Positions 37,031 through 48,507 of a stretch of DNA of 64,000 nt are shown piece by piece. The notes beneath the pieces were generated by a model that was not told the DNA's origin, did not search any database, and was given only the letters and a program-made list of their open reading frames with translations. The translations under genes were made by a program, and so were the position numbers. Numbering within the stretch: the first letter of the stretch is position 1; every line of letters starts with the position of its first letter. Origin of the DNA: Trichostrongylus colubriformis (Eukaryota > Nematoda > Chromadorea > Rhabditida > Trichostrongylidae); assembly GCA_963978905.1 (NCBI GenBank), contig OZ022259.1, positions 21,860,068 through 21,924,067 on the forward strand, in the 5' to 3' direction.

Positions 37031-37447
37031 ACGTATAAACGCGGACTAAAGGTACAATTCAAATGCGATCTGTTAGTCTAATATCCATTCACGGGCCCCA
37101 GATGGATGGGAGGTTCAGTTGGTCTTCGCGGGCATTGGCCGGTTTTGATCACCGGACCAAATCAATGGGAGCAGCACCACTATCTCTACACCATCACCAT
37201 CTATTACTTGGCAGTTTTCGCATTTTCTTTTGAATGACATACATTCAACTAAAAAGCAAACAAATAAAACTTACAATAGAACAGGTAAATGAAAAGCAAA
37301 AAATAAAAAGTAAACGGAGGTTTCGGAGTAAATCGGTTCATCTATAAAGTGCGCCATGATCGTCACATGCAGTGAAGCAGTTATTATTGTGAGGTCTCTA
37401 CAAAGAATCGAACTTGCAAATTTTTGAAATAGTTCAACTGCGCACCT

Positions 37448-37510
37448 TGGCAATTACAACATAAAAATTTGGGTAACAGAGAAACTATTTTTCCGTGCTC
37501 GATTCCTCTA
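37448..37510 (+). repeat. Remnant end of the GC-cored foldback family
   Basis: Only the right arm tip remains: TTGGCAATTACAACATAAA, GGGTAACA, TTTTCCGTG and CGATTCCTCTAA match the ends of the copies at 17684, 32911 and 46010. Confidence 0.6.
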
Positions 37511-38183
37511 ATATCCATTATTCAAACACATTCTGGTATGGTTGCAAGTTGATTTCTGGGTTTTTATCGATAGCGAATAAAAAAAACAGAATCTCTATCC
37601 ATAGCTATTCAACACGAAGTTTGTATACAGGAATTTGAAATATATTATTGATTGATCGTGAATGATCACGCCTGTAACGATCCATTCCGTCAGACGCCAC
37701 AGTAGTTACGAGTAATAAAATTGAACGAGTGGACACAAAGCTGTTCTTTCATTGGTTGACAAGTGCGTGTGAGCCGCGTAATCGAGGCCGAACCGTGGGG
37801 CATTCATAGCAACAAAGCGGATCACAACGGGTCGCCGGCACTCGTAGTAGCAACAACGATCGAAGTGGTCGAGGTAACTGCATCGACAAGTTCCATTTAT
37901 GGCCTTCGAAAAAGCAGCTGTGTGAAATTATAGGGTGAGAAATGAAATATAATTTTCGCGGGGACCCCTTCAGTTACCCACGGGAGAAGCAACCTTCTCA
38001 CACGCCACATAGTTTCCCGGTAACATATCCTTTGGCTCCGGTACGCACCCATACCGGTCGACCACCTTTGATTTTTTTTGAGTTGTTGGATGATTCCTTC
38101 TTTTTTTGTTCCTGATCCTTTTTATACGTGTTTTTATGTCCAATGATTATTCATCTTTAGACTTATGCGCACCTTCGTGTGCA

Positions 38184-38269
38184 TATAAATAAACAAATAA
38201 ATAAATAAATAAATAAATAAAACAACCAAATAAATAAATAAGTGAACAGATAAGCAAACGAATAAATTT
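38184..38269 (+). repeat. ATAA simple repeat
   Basis: Imperfect (AAAT)n / (ATAA)n tract with a few interruptions. A similar tract is at 49943-49999. Confidence 0.9.
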
Positions 38270-38382
38270 AGGGCAAGATGACAATTCTTGTGTTGGTTGG
38301 CCAACATTCTTTCGCCTACCTCACCCGGCCGGTTCCTTGAGGAGTTAAACTCAGGTTGCGGGTGACGGCTATGGTAATCGAA

Positions 38383-38706
38383 TTACGACGTCGTGAGTAA
38401 ATGGGGGATGTGTGCCATGTAAAGGCCGTCAAGGTGAACTCTTGGCGCCGATCCAGTCTGGGTTGTTGAACTACTGTCCCGATCTAGCCTCGAGGTTGGG
38501 TCTGATATCCGAAAGTACGTCGTCTGAAAAAATAGGGGAAGTATAACGTCAATCGATTCGTCAGTGATGAGCCCTGCACTCGACTTCCAGCTAGAATTAC
38601 CTGCGCATACTAACACTTAGTTTCGATTGTTTATTTAGTATTTACTTACTTGGCCTTGGGAGTGCTTCAAACCATCAAGACCCATATTCAGCACAAAGTT
38701 GGTACT
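38383..38706 (-). CDS. Candidate 3' end of an unknown gene (two exons)
   Basis: The exons are 38706-38652 (55 nt) and 38523-38383 (141 nt including TAA). They are joined by a 128-bp intron with a textbook donor (GTAAGTAAA) and acceptor (CTATTTTTTCAG). The join keeps frame. The encoded tail runs NFVLNMGLDGLKHSQGQ, then TTYFRISDPTSRLDRDSS, and ends VHLDGLYMAHIPHLLTTS. The composition is clearly protein-like. The first exon begins with one base of a split codon after TTGTCAAG, so more exons are expected to the right. An open frame with RYKNISDPEWQNF lies at about 38870-38750 but cannot be joined in phase. I do not recognise the family. Confidence 0.45.
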
Positions 38707-41700
38707 TGACAAAAACAATTGAAAACTATGAAACTACAAAAATAAATAATTCCTCAAAGGTATCCGCAACAAAATTCTGCCACTCTGGATCGGAAATGTT
38801 TTTGTAACGTGGTGATCGAAGCTCTTGTTTAATCAAATTCCAATAGGATCGACTTTACTCCCTCATCTACACAAAACCACGAAGAACAAAGTATCACACG
38901 TCATTCCACCCCATTTTAGGATGCGCCACACATTCTAATGCCACTCACAAACGCAGTGGTTTTGTAAGCTCTGCCCTGTAGAGTGATTTCAAGTGATCAT
39001 CTGCAGTGCAAGTGGATGCTTTTGTTCTTTCAAACGGATCTGGTAGTCTCCGATTCTGAAAGGGTGGAAAGTTCATTTGGCCCGAAAGGGCATGACCTAG
39101 GACTCGACTGCCTCGAACCAGGTAACTTCCTTGGAGCGGCACCAGTTGCCACCACACCACCTTCACCAACTCTTATGCGGTAGTCCTATACTAGCTAGCT
39201 CACTAAAAACGAGAGACAGGCTACGAAAACACAAATACCCATACTAGAAGGCGAACGAGAGTGTGCAGTTGTGAAAATGATAATGCGATTAGCCTTAATT
39301 CTGATGTGATACGAAAAACGGCGCATGTCGACGTAGTAGTTCAATCCTTTTGGGACACGCCACATATTCATTATGTATGCAAACTCGCCGATATGATTGA
39401 ACGCTTATGGCTCCATAGTGTCAGCCGGCTCCTAGTACAATGGATCACATCGAGTTGCATTACGACAAATTTTCAGCAACATAAGGAACCTGTATATTTT
39501 GAGTCATCGAACCAACAAGCTCAACAGCCTATGGTCTACAATAACCTATTTATAATAATTATAAATTTTACTATTGCTATTATATTTTACTATGCTACTA
39601 TTTTATGTTATACCCATGATGTGATATGCATAGTAGTACAACAGTATTCCCTACTATATATAAAACGCTTCGTCTGCCTGTACGTCCATCCCTCCGTCCG
39701 TCTTTCACGAAATTAGGTACTATATAAAAAACGACCTATGGGGGTGGGGAGAAGCTTGGGATGGGTAGGGCATGATACAAGAGTAAAGAGCACACTGGTC
39801 TAGTGAAGCCCCGCCCACGGTGGGTGGGGCGTGCACTGGAACGTTCCGTTTCAAGACCGAAAATGGTTAATTGGGTTTGAATGTGCCCCAAACGTGGGGA
39901 GGAGATGGATTTAGATGAGGAATAAATTTCCGAAAGTCATAAAAGAGGTCTGGCATTACATACTAATAAGGATGATAATGATATTACAAAAAATAAAACT
40001 CAAAATACAAATAGGAATTCTTAAAAAATGATTAAAAATAGAAAAATATATAAAGAAAAATACAAGTAGACGAAGAGATTGTAACAAGAAGAAGAAAGAA
40101 CAGGAAAAAGGAGAAAGAGAGTGAGAGAATAACAGTGAAATGAACAGTGATAGCTTGAGTAATGATATTTTATTCGCTACTGAGATGAAGTTAGGATGAA
40201 CGATAAAGTTCTTGGCGCTAATTAGCCCCTTTATGAGATGCGCAAGATGCCGACTACTGTGATTATGCAAGAGGTGGTATAGCGACAAGTACACAGCTGC
40301 CACTAGCGTTGTCCTGGATCAATGCTCACTCAAGCCAACGAAGCATTTCAACACTGAGGGGTCCATGAACTGGTCAACCGACCAACCCGGTGGGGTAAAA
40401 CAGTGGCTTGAATATCGACATTGATCACCTCACCTAGGTGCCACTACGATTTAGCACCGAAGTATAACACGCGGCTCATCCTAAAAAGTCCATCTTTGTA
40501 ATGCTTCTTACCAATCGCTTGTAATACCTAATGATCATTGATTATTAGATAACTAGTGGTACTTATTGCAGTGGAACTCGATTATGTATACAGTGTACAA
40601 TTATATGTATGTTTGAATAAAAACACTATGCCTTCGTGGGACCACTAGCTCTGAAGGAATGCCAAAATTCTTCAGTATACTTTGAAGGAAGGACTGAAGC
40701 CAATATTGAGGGCCCACTTTTTTTGGCTACAATATGCATTATTTACGAATATGCAGCATTTCAAAAAATCATTCAAAACGACAACGACAAGACGACTTTC
40801 AGAAAAGCTTTCAAAAACCCTATAACACCTTCCCCCCAAAAAAAGCAGCAAAAGAACATAAAATATCAATTTTCAAACAAATTGTATGTTTCTGCCCATT
40901 TCCTTATTTGGATCAACCCCAGGTTGATTGGGAATGAGCACAAAAGCCATATATCAGCAATTTGTCAGTTTAACAATTTAACTTATTTATTTACATCAGC
41001 AATCTCAAGAGAATACTCTAGCAGTAGGAACCAGTGGAGAAAGTCGAAGATTGCTTGAGATTCGAGTGAAAGAGCAAGCCGCCGGAAAGTCGACCCCAGC
41101 GCGCTCTCGGGCGGGGTTCGCCTGGCTGCACCCGAATGAGGGCTGATCGAGGATTACCGTGCCGCCGCTCATCGATGACGGAACGCCGATGAAATATGCG
41201 CATAAATGGCTAAGAAATCTGAGTGGACATTATGAATGGCGAAAAGGCGGAGTTTCATTGGTGGACTCATGAGAAACTCCCACCCTGGTGAATACCCCGG
41301 ACTCATACAGGCTGCGGCATCATTAGAATTGTGTGCTCGAAACTGGCCTCATTTACCACTCTTTGATCACTCAACGCCAATTACCTCCGTACTAACGACA
41401 CGCGGCGTTCCACCACAATGACACACAAAGAGTTCGTTAAGCGCCCACTCTGAGGGCGAAAAGAGCCCGTAGAAGCGGATCACTCAAGAAAGGAACCGAA
41501 TTTTGTTTATCGGAGGCAACAAATTGGTAATTTGTCAATTGAACCAGTAAAGGAGGCAGTTCTTTTATGAGTCCAGGGTTTTGAAAAAAGCCCGGGGAGT
41601 TTCCCCGTTTTTTAAATACTCCCTGGACATACCGAATTGGAAGTTAGTCTTCGGTCACGAATTTTTGCCTTTAACTATACATATTAATATAGATGGCAGA

Positions 41701-41842
41701 TCTTTTGAATTTTTAGGTACATACAAACCATGACTGTAAGCTGCGACACGTCTATCGAATCTACCAAGACTTCTTCCGGGCAGAATTCAAAATCAGGGCA
41801 TGGATAGTGCAGTGGCAACGGGTTGGCACTAATCTTACTCAG
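38707..41842. other. Stretch without an assigned gene
   Basis: This contains a diverged copy of the ATGCGCCACRCATTCTA-type repeat end at 38918-38945, the Helitron-like 5' fragment at 39648-39945 and AT-rich sequence. A GC-richer patch at 41040-41440 has open frames on both strands but no start or splice support. Nothing else is visible. Confidence 0.4.
39648..39945 (+). mobile_element. Helitron-like 5' fragment
   Basis: This starts with TC and CTACTATATATAAAACGC, followed by the CGTCTG...CCGTC block, TTAGGTACTATATAAAAAACG, CCCCGCCCACGGTGGG and GTGCACTGG. The same order of blocks runs on the minus strand of 49060-48850. The similarity stops near 39945 without a hairpin or CTRR end, so this copy appears 3'-truncated. 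Confidence 0.55.
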
Positions 41843-42000
41843 TGGATTGGTCTTTCCGCATTAGACGCCAAATCATGAATTCTGATGATCTCATGAATTC
41901 TTCATTTCTAGAAGACTGGTGGCTGGCAGGAAGCAAGCGGTGTCGCAATCGCCATGAGATTCCAAGTTCAGATTTCGGATCGAATGAATACTTTGACCAG
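41843..42000 (+). CDS. Candidate internal exon, unknown (strand ambiguous)
   Basis: On the plus strand an acceptor (CTTACTCAG) precedes 52 open codons with FRIRRQIMNSDDLMNSSF and EIPSSDFGSNEYFDQ, ending at a CAG/GTGACG donor (42001). The minus strand of the same segment is also open for 76 codons (ends FMIWRLMRKDQSTE, stop at 41835). One of the two may be real. I favour plus because both splice sites are present. No family is recognised. Confidence 0.25.
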
Positions 42001-44249
42001 GTGACGCTTCCTTCGAAATCGATTCGAAATCGATTAAATGATATCACCTTCGTCTGATATAACAAAAAATCAGAGATTTCCTACATAAATAAAATATAAA
42101 ATAAGCATAAAATTAAGTGTATAGTAAATACGTAAAATAAGAAATGTAAACGAAAATTGAGGAAGTTCCAATTTATTATGTCCATGGGTTATTGTAAAAA
42201 TAGAAAAAAAGTAGGTGACAACATCAGAGTAAGCCCCCTACCGTACCCACTTTGGCCAGAGGCAGTGGTTAAAAGGCGTCGCAATAGGCCAGCATTTTCC
42301 ATCCGTTCAGAATTGGTTATTCGGTAAGTCTGTGACAACGCAGCTAGTAGAGTATGAACGCCTGGCAAAGACTCACGAGGGAGTAAATACGATGGCTAAA
42401 ACATTGGTTATCTGTCACTGAAGTGGCTGAAGACTCATACACCCCAGATATTCTAGGTGAATGTGAAATGATCTGCCTTAAGCACTTCACCTATTCATGA
42501 TTCAAGAAATATGAACAGAACTGATGACGAGAAAAATTGGTTTCAAGAATATCTTTCACAACGTCACTTAAATGTTTATTATGACAGCTGTCGCGACAAC
42601 GCGATATTTTCATACAGTTTTTCTACGAACAGCTGACAAGTTGCGGAGATTCTATGGACATCTTCTTATATGATGAGTAAACCATTACGAAATATGATGA
42701 CCGATGATAACACCCACAACGATCAATAGGTCCTTATGGTATACGCCGTGACTCTTTTTTTCCCTAGACTTGACATTTTTTGCAGCTTTTCCAGAGTTAA
42801 AAGAAGGAAATCATCATACAAATGATATTTGGATACAGTTATTCAAATGGCAGACGTGAAGGGTGTTATAATAATTGTACAAAATTGCAGGACCAGTTTC
42901 CAAAGTGAGTTTTTCATAAGGATCGCTTAGCTAGTATCACGGTGCGTTGAAAGCACAAGAAGCAATTTTTACTTAAATGGTCCCTAGGTTATACTGAGCA
43001 AGTCGCATTTGGATACCACAACAATTATGACGGAAGTAGAATGCATGGCGCATACTGGAGAGATTAATACCATTTCGACACGCCTACCTCTCATACCACC
43101 GTAGCTTTGAAGAGCAGAGAGGGACACTTAAGTAGGACCAGGCGCTAAAGCGATACTGTCCAACACTGACCAAACCGCTCGCTCTTTAGGAGCCCCACAT
43201 CCACCCTTCACTGGGTAAACACAAATCCAACAGATGGAATCCAGATCTACCAGAGATCCCACACATAGATCCTAGTCGCCGGATATTCGGCTGTTTGTCC
43301 AGTAGAAGAACATGGCAGCCGACAGAAAAACCCTGACAGGATAACTCACATCCGTCACGGTTTTTCAGGCGTTGTGACGAGTTTGATGTCAACGAATGCT
43401 GTTGGTCGACGGCTATTAACGGGCACTGAGTGCACGAACAGAATGACAAGTCTTCCAGGCATTCACAGATAAAACATGATCATAATATTTCGTGCAAAAA
43501 CATCAGAATGACATACACAGAGGATGGATGGACTTAGCTGATTGAACACACAGCCACCCGCCCTCATGTCCGTCTTGTTGGCACAACAAGACGGGCATAA
43601 ATCGTCAGTGCAATGGGTTTTCTTTTAACAAAACCTGGGTTAGCTACAAAGAACCAGAAATTTTTTTGTCATCCTTTCGCCGTTGATATGCAATGAGTTT
43701 TGCTGCGGCTCCACCAGCCTGGGAAGGACAGGTGTATAACCAAAAAGTAGGCTCGTTTCTTATAGACGGTGATAGGGGTAATAAGGGTAATGAGAACTCC
43801 TAGACTGGGGCACACAAACGAAAGCTAGGAGCTTGGGAAACTATACGTGGCGAAATTTTTGATGAAAAAGAGTGCTCCCGGGCTTTATAAAAGCCTTCTT
43901 CTCACTTATTTTATCACAGTCCGGCCCTTTTTTTCAGCCTAACCCACCCTTTCAAGAATAAACGGCGAGAAGGGAATCTTGTTCCACGGAGCTTTGACCG
44001 TTTCATTCCGCTTTTCCTTCACTTTTGTACTATTGAGCACGCCGACTTTCGTATTTAATAATCTTTCCATATTGGGCCCGAATCGCCGCTATCGCTGCCT
44101 TCAAGCGTTCTTGAGCGTAATATTCATTTGAATCACCTCTAATTCCTTTTACAGCCGAGATATTAGATTTAGAAAACTTTTATGCTACAAACCATCCGAC
44201 CTTTTTCAAAATAAGAATACAATAGTCTTATTTCTGAAAATTGTCTCAG
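42001..44249. other. Stretch with no assigned feature
   Basis: Mostly AT-rich. A copy of the GCATGGCGCAT repeat end occurs at 43030-43060. A minus-strand open frame at 43449-43186 lacks an ATG and clear splice sites. I see nothing else. Confidence 0.4.
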
Positions 44250-44480
44250 CCGTAACGGCGTGGGAGCATATCCTGGAGTTCCATTACATAAAAAATCCTT
44301 TGCCCTGTGTTGGATCTTAGTTTTCCTCCTACTCACTTTCTACGTGGCCGCACCTGCCCTCCACCCCACGAGGAATTTATTTCGCCCAGTGCCCGCAAAA
44401 GGTCCCGGGGGTCTTTCCTTCCCACATTTTTTTCTCCTCATTTTTCGGGACCATCAAGGGAGCAACCGTCGTGGCATCTC
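44250..44480 (+). CDS. Candidate exon with one membrane segment, unknown
   Basis: After an acceptor TTGTCTCAG the plus strand is open from 44250. It encodes RNGVGAYPGVPLHKKSFAL and then a hydrophobic helix (CWILVFLLLTFYVA) followed by a Pro-rich basic stretch. A possible donor is AAAA/GTATCG at 44481. The layout would suit a membrane protein segment. It cannot be phased to the candidate exon at 44656, so it may belong elsewhere or be noise. Confidence 0.22.
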
Positions 44481-44655
44481 AAAAGTATCGAGTTGAAATG
44501 AAAGAACTAAGTACCATTTGAAAGAAAAAATGGGACAAAAGCAAAATAGATTATATAAAAAGTAGATAACACAGATAAAAAAATGATTTGGGAGTCAGAG
44601 GGAGGTCACTGATCATTGCTCTTTGCGTTTGGAAGTTATTTTACTTTTTCAACAG

Positions 44656-44848
44656 TAATTCAAGGCAATCCAGTAGAAATCTATTGAATAGCTCTTCAGC
44701 CAGTGCCACGGCAAGCCATCATGGACGCTATGCTACCTGTGCGACCTTGGATGATTCCAATTGGTCCTTTTGTTCCGACGGAAAAAATAGCGCAGCTTCT
44801 ACGACGACGGAGGACGGCACACCAATGGCATGTCTTTTTCAACGTTGA
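44656..44848 (+). CDS. Candidate terminal exon, Ser/Thr-rich C-terminus
   Basis: A good acceptor (TTTTTCAACAG) is followed by 63 codons and TGA (44846-44848). The product is rich in Ser, Asn and Thr (NLLNSSSASATASHH, then TLDDSNWSFCSDGKNSAAS) and ends MACLFQR. It resembles an intracellular tail rather than a folded domain. Two bases of a split codon would come from an upstream exon that I could not identify. Confidence 0.35.
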
Positions 44849-45093
44849 AAATGGCCTGATGTGACCTTGCTGGCCCGAAGTGTTTACAAAAACAAACCGA
44901 CAGATCTATCCTCACTGCCTACTTTGTTTTTATTTGTTTATTTACTTAACATATGACATATCGCAAGGGCACGTGCAGCAGGAGAGGGTACATGGGTTTT
45001 TTCCCAAATGATTGTATGGCATGACCATGCAAGAACAAAAATAGAACCATATATTGCACAAAAGGAAACCAAAGGGAAGAATGATGAGGAGGA

Positions 45094-45560
45094 TGAAGAA
45101 GGCAAAGATTTTTTTTCGTTTCTCAGAAACGCGCTTTTTTCCGCCCAAACTGCTTTCCATCAACTTTTTCGCACATATACGTGTAATACAAGCTCACACG
45201 TATAGGTTTGTCTTCGAACTCCCGGATAACCTTTTTCGGCGAAATGGAGTCATCAGGGGAGTACTTTCGGAGCCTTCCAGTACATGATTTCATATATGGC
45301 CTCTCAGCAACCGAATTCAGCCGTCAAATAAAGGCCACAATTGGGGAGGGTTCAGTGCCTGAACGTGTGGCACAACTTCGGTTCAAACGCTTCCAAGATG
45401 GCAACTATATACAACGTCAAAAATTCTGGTCGGTCAGGACGCCCATCGGAGGTCGACAACGATCGATCAGAATTGGATGTATTTGTCATTCCTCTGTGCG
45501 GACGAAGTGGACAGCAAATCGAATTCCTTCCTTTACAAATTCTAACCCGGCATTAAAAGG
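45094..45560 (+). pseudogene. Mariner transposase 5' fragment
   Basis: An ATG at 45244 opens a frame with ATEFSRQIKATIGEGSVPER and LRFKRFQDGNY, the N-terminal helix-turn-helix region of mariner transposases. Near 45410 the reading shifts by one base, and the next frame continues with SGRPSEVDNDRSELD, the usual linker motif. The frameshift and the loss of everything after about 45560, including the DDD catalytic domain, make it a dead fragment. The sequence before the ATG (from about 45094) is the untranslated 5' region shared with the arms of the palindrome at 9324-9999. Confidence 0.75.
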
Positions 45561-46009
45561 AGAAGGGTCGTGCAAATGGCGCTGACGAGGAATGCACGGT
45601 CACAAGGCTACTTCTTGTCGACTGTCAACCGTTCAAACAATCCTATTACTCTTTTGAAATCCCCTAATGAATGTGACATTTTGCGAAGGAATGAAACATT
45701 ATCGTACATGAATGAATCCATGTAACTTCCCTCAGGGCAATATACGGATAAAAATCTAAGACAACATGAAAGAAGGTCCAATGCGCGGTGCACCCCAGAG
45801 ATTATTTAAGGTCAAGTGATCCAAACCACTGATCCAAATCCATTTAATCAGCCTTTCAACTATCCTTATGATTCCGCAAAACAGGTGAACGCATGGCGCA
45901 TTCGGAGCACATAAACAGGTTTTTCCGTTGAAAAATTATGCTTTCAAATGAAAAGATTTTGAGTTCCCTAGCACTTGATCCTAGGACAAAATGTTAAGCT
46001 GGTTTTCTA

Positions 46010-46444
46010 TTAAAGGGATCGTCCACGGAAAATGAGTTTTCGTGTTACCCATACGTTTATGTTGTATTTGCCTAATGTTGGCCTCATGCAAAATTTCACG
46101 CGAAAAAATGTGAATCTGGCTGAGATACTGCACCACAAAGTGCGGTCCAGGTGGGCGGGGCCCCGTGTAAAAGCCTCGTCCCGTCGTCCGCCGCCGTTGG
46201 GAACGTAGAGTGGGACTGTTTACGTAACCTTCTGTTCCTACAATGCGTCTCTGACCACGGCGGACGACGGGACGAGGCTTTTACACGGAGGCCCCGCCCA
46301 CTGGGACCGCACTTTGTGGTGCTGTATCTCAGTCACATTCACATTTTTTCGCGTGAAATTTTGCATGAGGCCAACATTAGGCAAATATACAACATAAATA
46401 CATGAGTAACACAAAAACTCATTTTCCGTGGACGATTCCTTTAA
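46010..46444. repeat. GC-cored foldback element, copy 3
   Basis: A 435-bp palindrome almost identical to 32911-33344. The ends are TTAAAGGGATCGTCCACGG and the complementary CCGTGGACGATTCCTTTAA. The core contains GGGCGGGGCCCCG and GGCCCCGCCC. TTAA occurs at both ends. Confidence 0.9.
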
Positions 46445-47183
46445 GCTTGGTCTTCAGACCTTATTTTTTAAGATCTCATTTGTCGCAGATTCCATACTTC
46501 AGAGGGATCATAGGAAGGAGGTTTCGATAGACTGAAACTTTGCTCTTTTGCTTTTTCTCTTTTGACTCAAGGCGATTCGTAATGTTTGCAGTCCCAGTAG
46601 CCAAAACCTCTAGTGAAACCACATAATTTGTAATTTGGTCCCTGATTTCGAGTCAGATATTCTTTGCTAATTGGAGAGCCCTCTCCTATATCTAAGCAAT
46701 CCTGCTAGTAATGAACATGAAAACATGCTGCACTCTGTGTAACATGCAAAAATTCAATTTTTCCCGTCGTAACGAACTTATGCATTCACATACTAATGAG
46801 CTACTAAAGGGCAAATGCAGATGTATACAGAGATTTCATTGGAAAGCATCCAATTAAACATCTCTTGCCAAGCCTAAAACTTGCTAGTAAGATTGATATA
46901 ATTGAAATTAAATTCCTTGGAATTTGTTGTTCACAAACTTATTTCCAAGGTTTCTGACGTGGCTCGATAGATGGAAGAACCATTAGCAAATAGCACACGA
47001 CGTAAATGGATTAGCCAAAAGTGATTAATTCGAACCCACAACACGACTGCAAAGGTGGTCCCAGTGAGAAAAAAAGCAATAAAACAACGAGTACGATGAT
47101 CTAGTCGACCATTGATGGAACTAGAAATTTGAACGCAGCGGTGAAAAAAGAAAATGAAGTGGGCAGAAATCTGAGATATCAGG

Positions 47184-47224
47184 CTGATTTTGGCGAACCT
47201 TCTCATTTGTGATTTTGATATTTT
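47184..47224 (+). repeat. 41-bp direct repeat, left copy
   Basis: TGATTTTGGCGAACCTTCTC and the following 21 bases recur exactly at 47552-47592, 368 bp downstream in the same orientation. Confidence 0.9.
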
Positions 47225-47551
47225 ACACCATGTATATACATCATCCACTGACCTTAGCGGTGAATATGTTCTCAAGCGCGACACATTACTGAAGTACCGA
47301 TCAGGCGCACATAAATCTGCGATGTGTAGCGGTCATACGCAGCACAGCTCGTCCACAGTTGAACTAGGCTCAAGGACTATGCCAAACTGGGTACAGCTTA
47401 CGCGACCACTTAGATACACACCGTGAAACGCGCCCATACATTCTGCCTTGCAAGCATTCGTTGTGGAGGTATATCTCCCTTCGTCTCTCTTCGATGAACA
47501 CCCAAATTATCATACAAAGTGTCTCTGAGGATTCAAAGACACCATCAAGAA

Positions 47552-47592
47552 TGATTTTGGCGAACCTTCTCATTTGTGATTTTGATATTTTA
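47552..47592 (+). repeat. 41-bp direct repeat, right copy
   Basis: This is an exact copy of 47184-47224. Both copies end TTTGATATTTTA and their flanks differ. The 327 bp between them has no clear coding content. Confidence 0.9.
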
Positions 47593-47734
47593 ATTTTTGA
47601 TAACTGCTGTTTATCGCCGCAGCTCGCGATCTAGGATAAAGGATGAAGGCGGGTTCGAGTCCCGTCCGACACCGAAGCTTTTGCCCATAACTCAGCATCC
47701 TTGTAGTAACTTCTCATTTCTCTTCTTTCGCTTC

Positions 47735-48010
47735 CTCTAAAACACTAGGCGGTGGGGTAAATGCAGACGGGCGAGGGATTAAATCAGCCAGCCGCAGACT
47801 TTGGCCCACCCCCATAGCAAGACGTCCGGCAGATGTGAGCCAGCGCGAGTGGCAGCGCTGCGCGGTCGCGATAAGGTCTCCAAAAGGTCTCCAAGGAGTT
47901 TCATTTTCATTGGAAGTTTCATCACAGATAGTTTCTTCTGGACAAAGAGTATGACTTCATACTTCTCATGTTCTCCTTATCCCTGCGGTGCATTCAATGA
48001 CAAAGAATTA
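47735..48010 (+). repeat. Dispersed repeat family R, copy 2
   Basis: Shares GGGGTAAATGCAGACGGG, GGGATTAAATCAGCC, GCCGCAGACTTTGG and TTCTCCTTATCCCTGCGG with the copies at 36335, 51990 (inverted) and 58040. It lacks the left third of copy 1. Confidence 0.6.
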
Positions 48011-48507
48011 AGTGATTCCTCTGAGTAATGACATTCATGTCTGTGTGTAACGAATGTGCCGCCTACGATTGCTATAGGGCTGTCTTGGTAATGTCCTCCC
48101 CGGCGGCCAGTTGAGGATGGATCCGATAGTAATCTCCCTAAAGTCCTCATTAACGGCTGAAAAAACCAGACACCCATATACATATATGTGACAGGCATGG
48201 CTAGGAGATTTCAAATAAAACGAGAAACACATCGAACCGGAGAAAGAAGCAGTGCACACTTGGGACGGTGTCGAGCGCAGACGAAGCTAATCGTACAAAA
48301 TAGATAAAATTGTCAGAAAATTGAAAATGTAAAGTGAGTATGTTGACGAGCGCGCAGGACATTACAAAACTGAGTAAATCAAGGTGATATATTCAATGAA
48401 TTTCATCATGAGTCGAAAGCACGGCGCACACCGAAAGATCAGACATATTTTATTCATTTCATGCTTATTCTTGGCTGCCTTTGATTCATTGTTATTTTTA
48501 TATTAAC

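Larger units (their letters stand above)
29541..38382. other. Repeat-rich stretch with no assigned gene
   Basis: Apart from the repeats listed separately, this holds a cluster of short CGCAAAATC-type repeats (31270-31320) and a poly-C run (31460-31475). A GC-rich island at 32150-32420 has all three plus-strand frames open, which reflects base composition rather than coding. AT-rich ACATTAATACATTAATAT repeats lie near 34390 and 34575. Several frames of 60-130 codons exist but lack start context, splice context or recognisable motifs. Confidence 0.4.

Noticed and set aside
47650..47675. GGGTTCGAGTCCCG, a tRNA T-arm-like B box
   Set aside because: There is no A box at the right distance upstream and no matching 5' acceptor strand, so it is not a tRNA gene; at most a tRNA-derived fragment.
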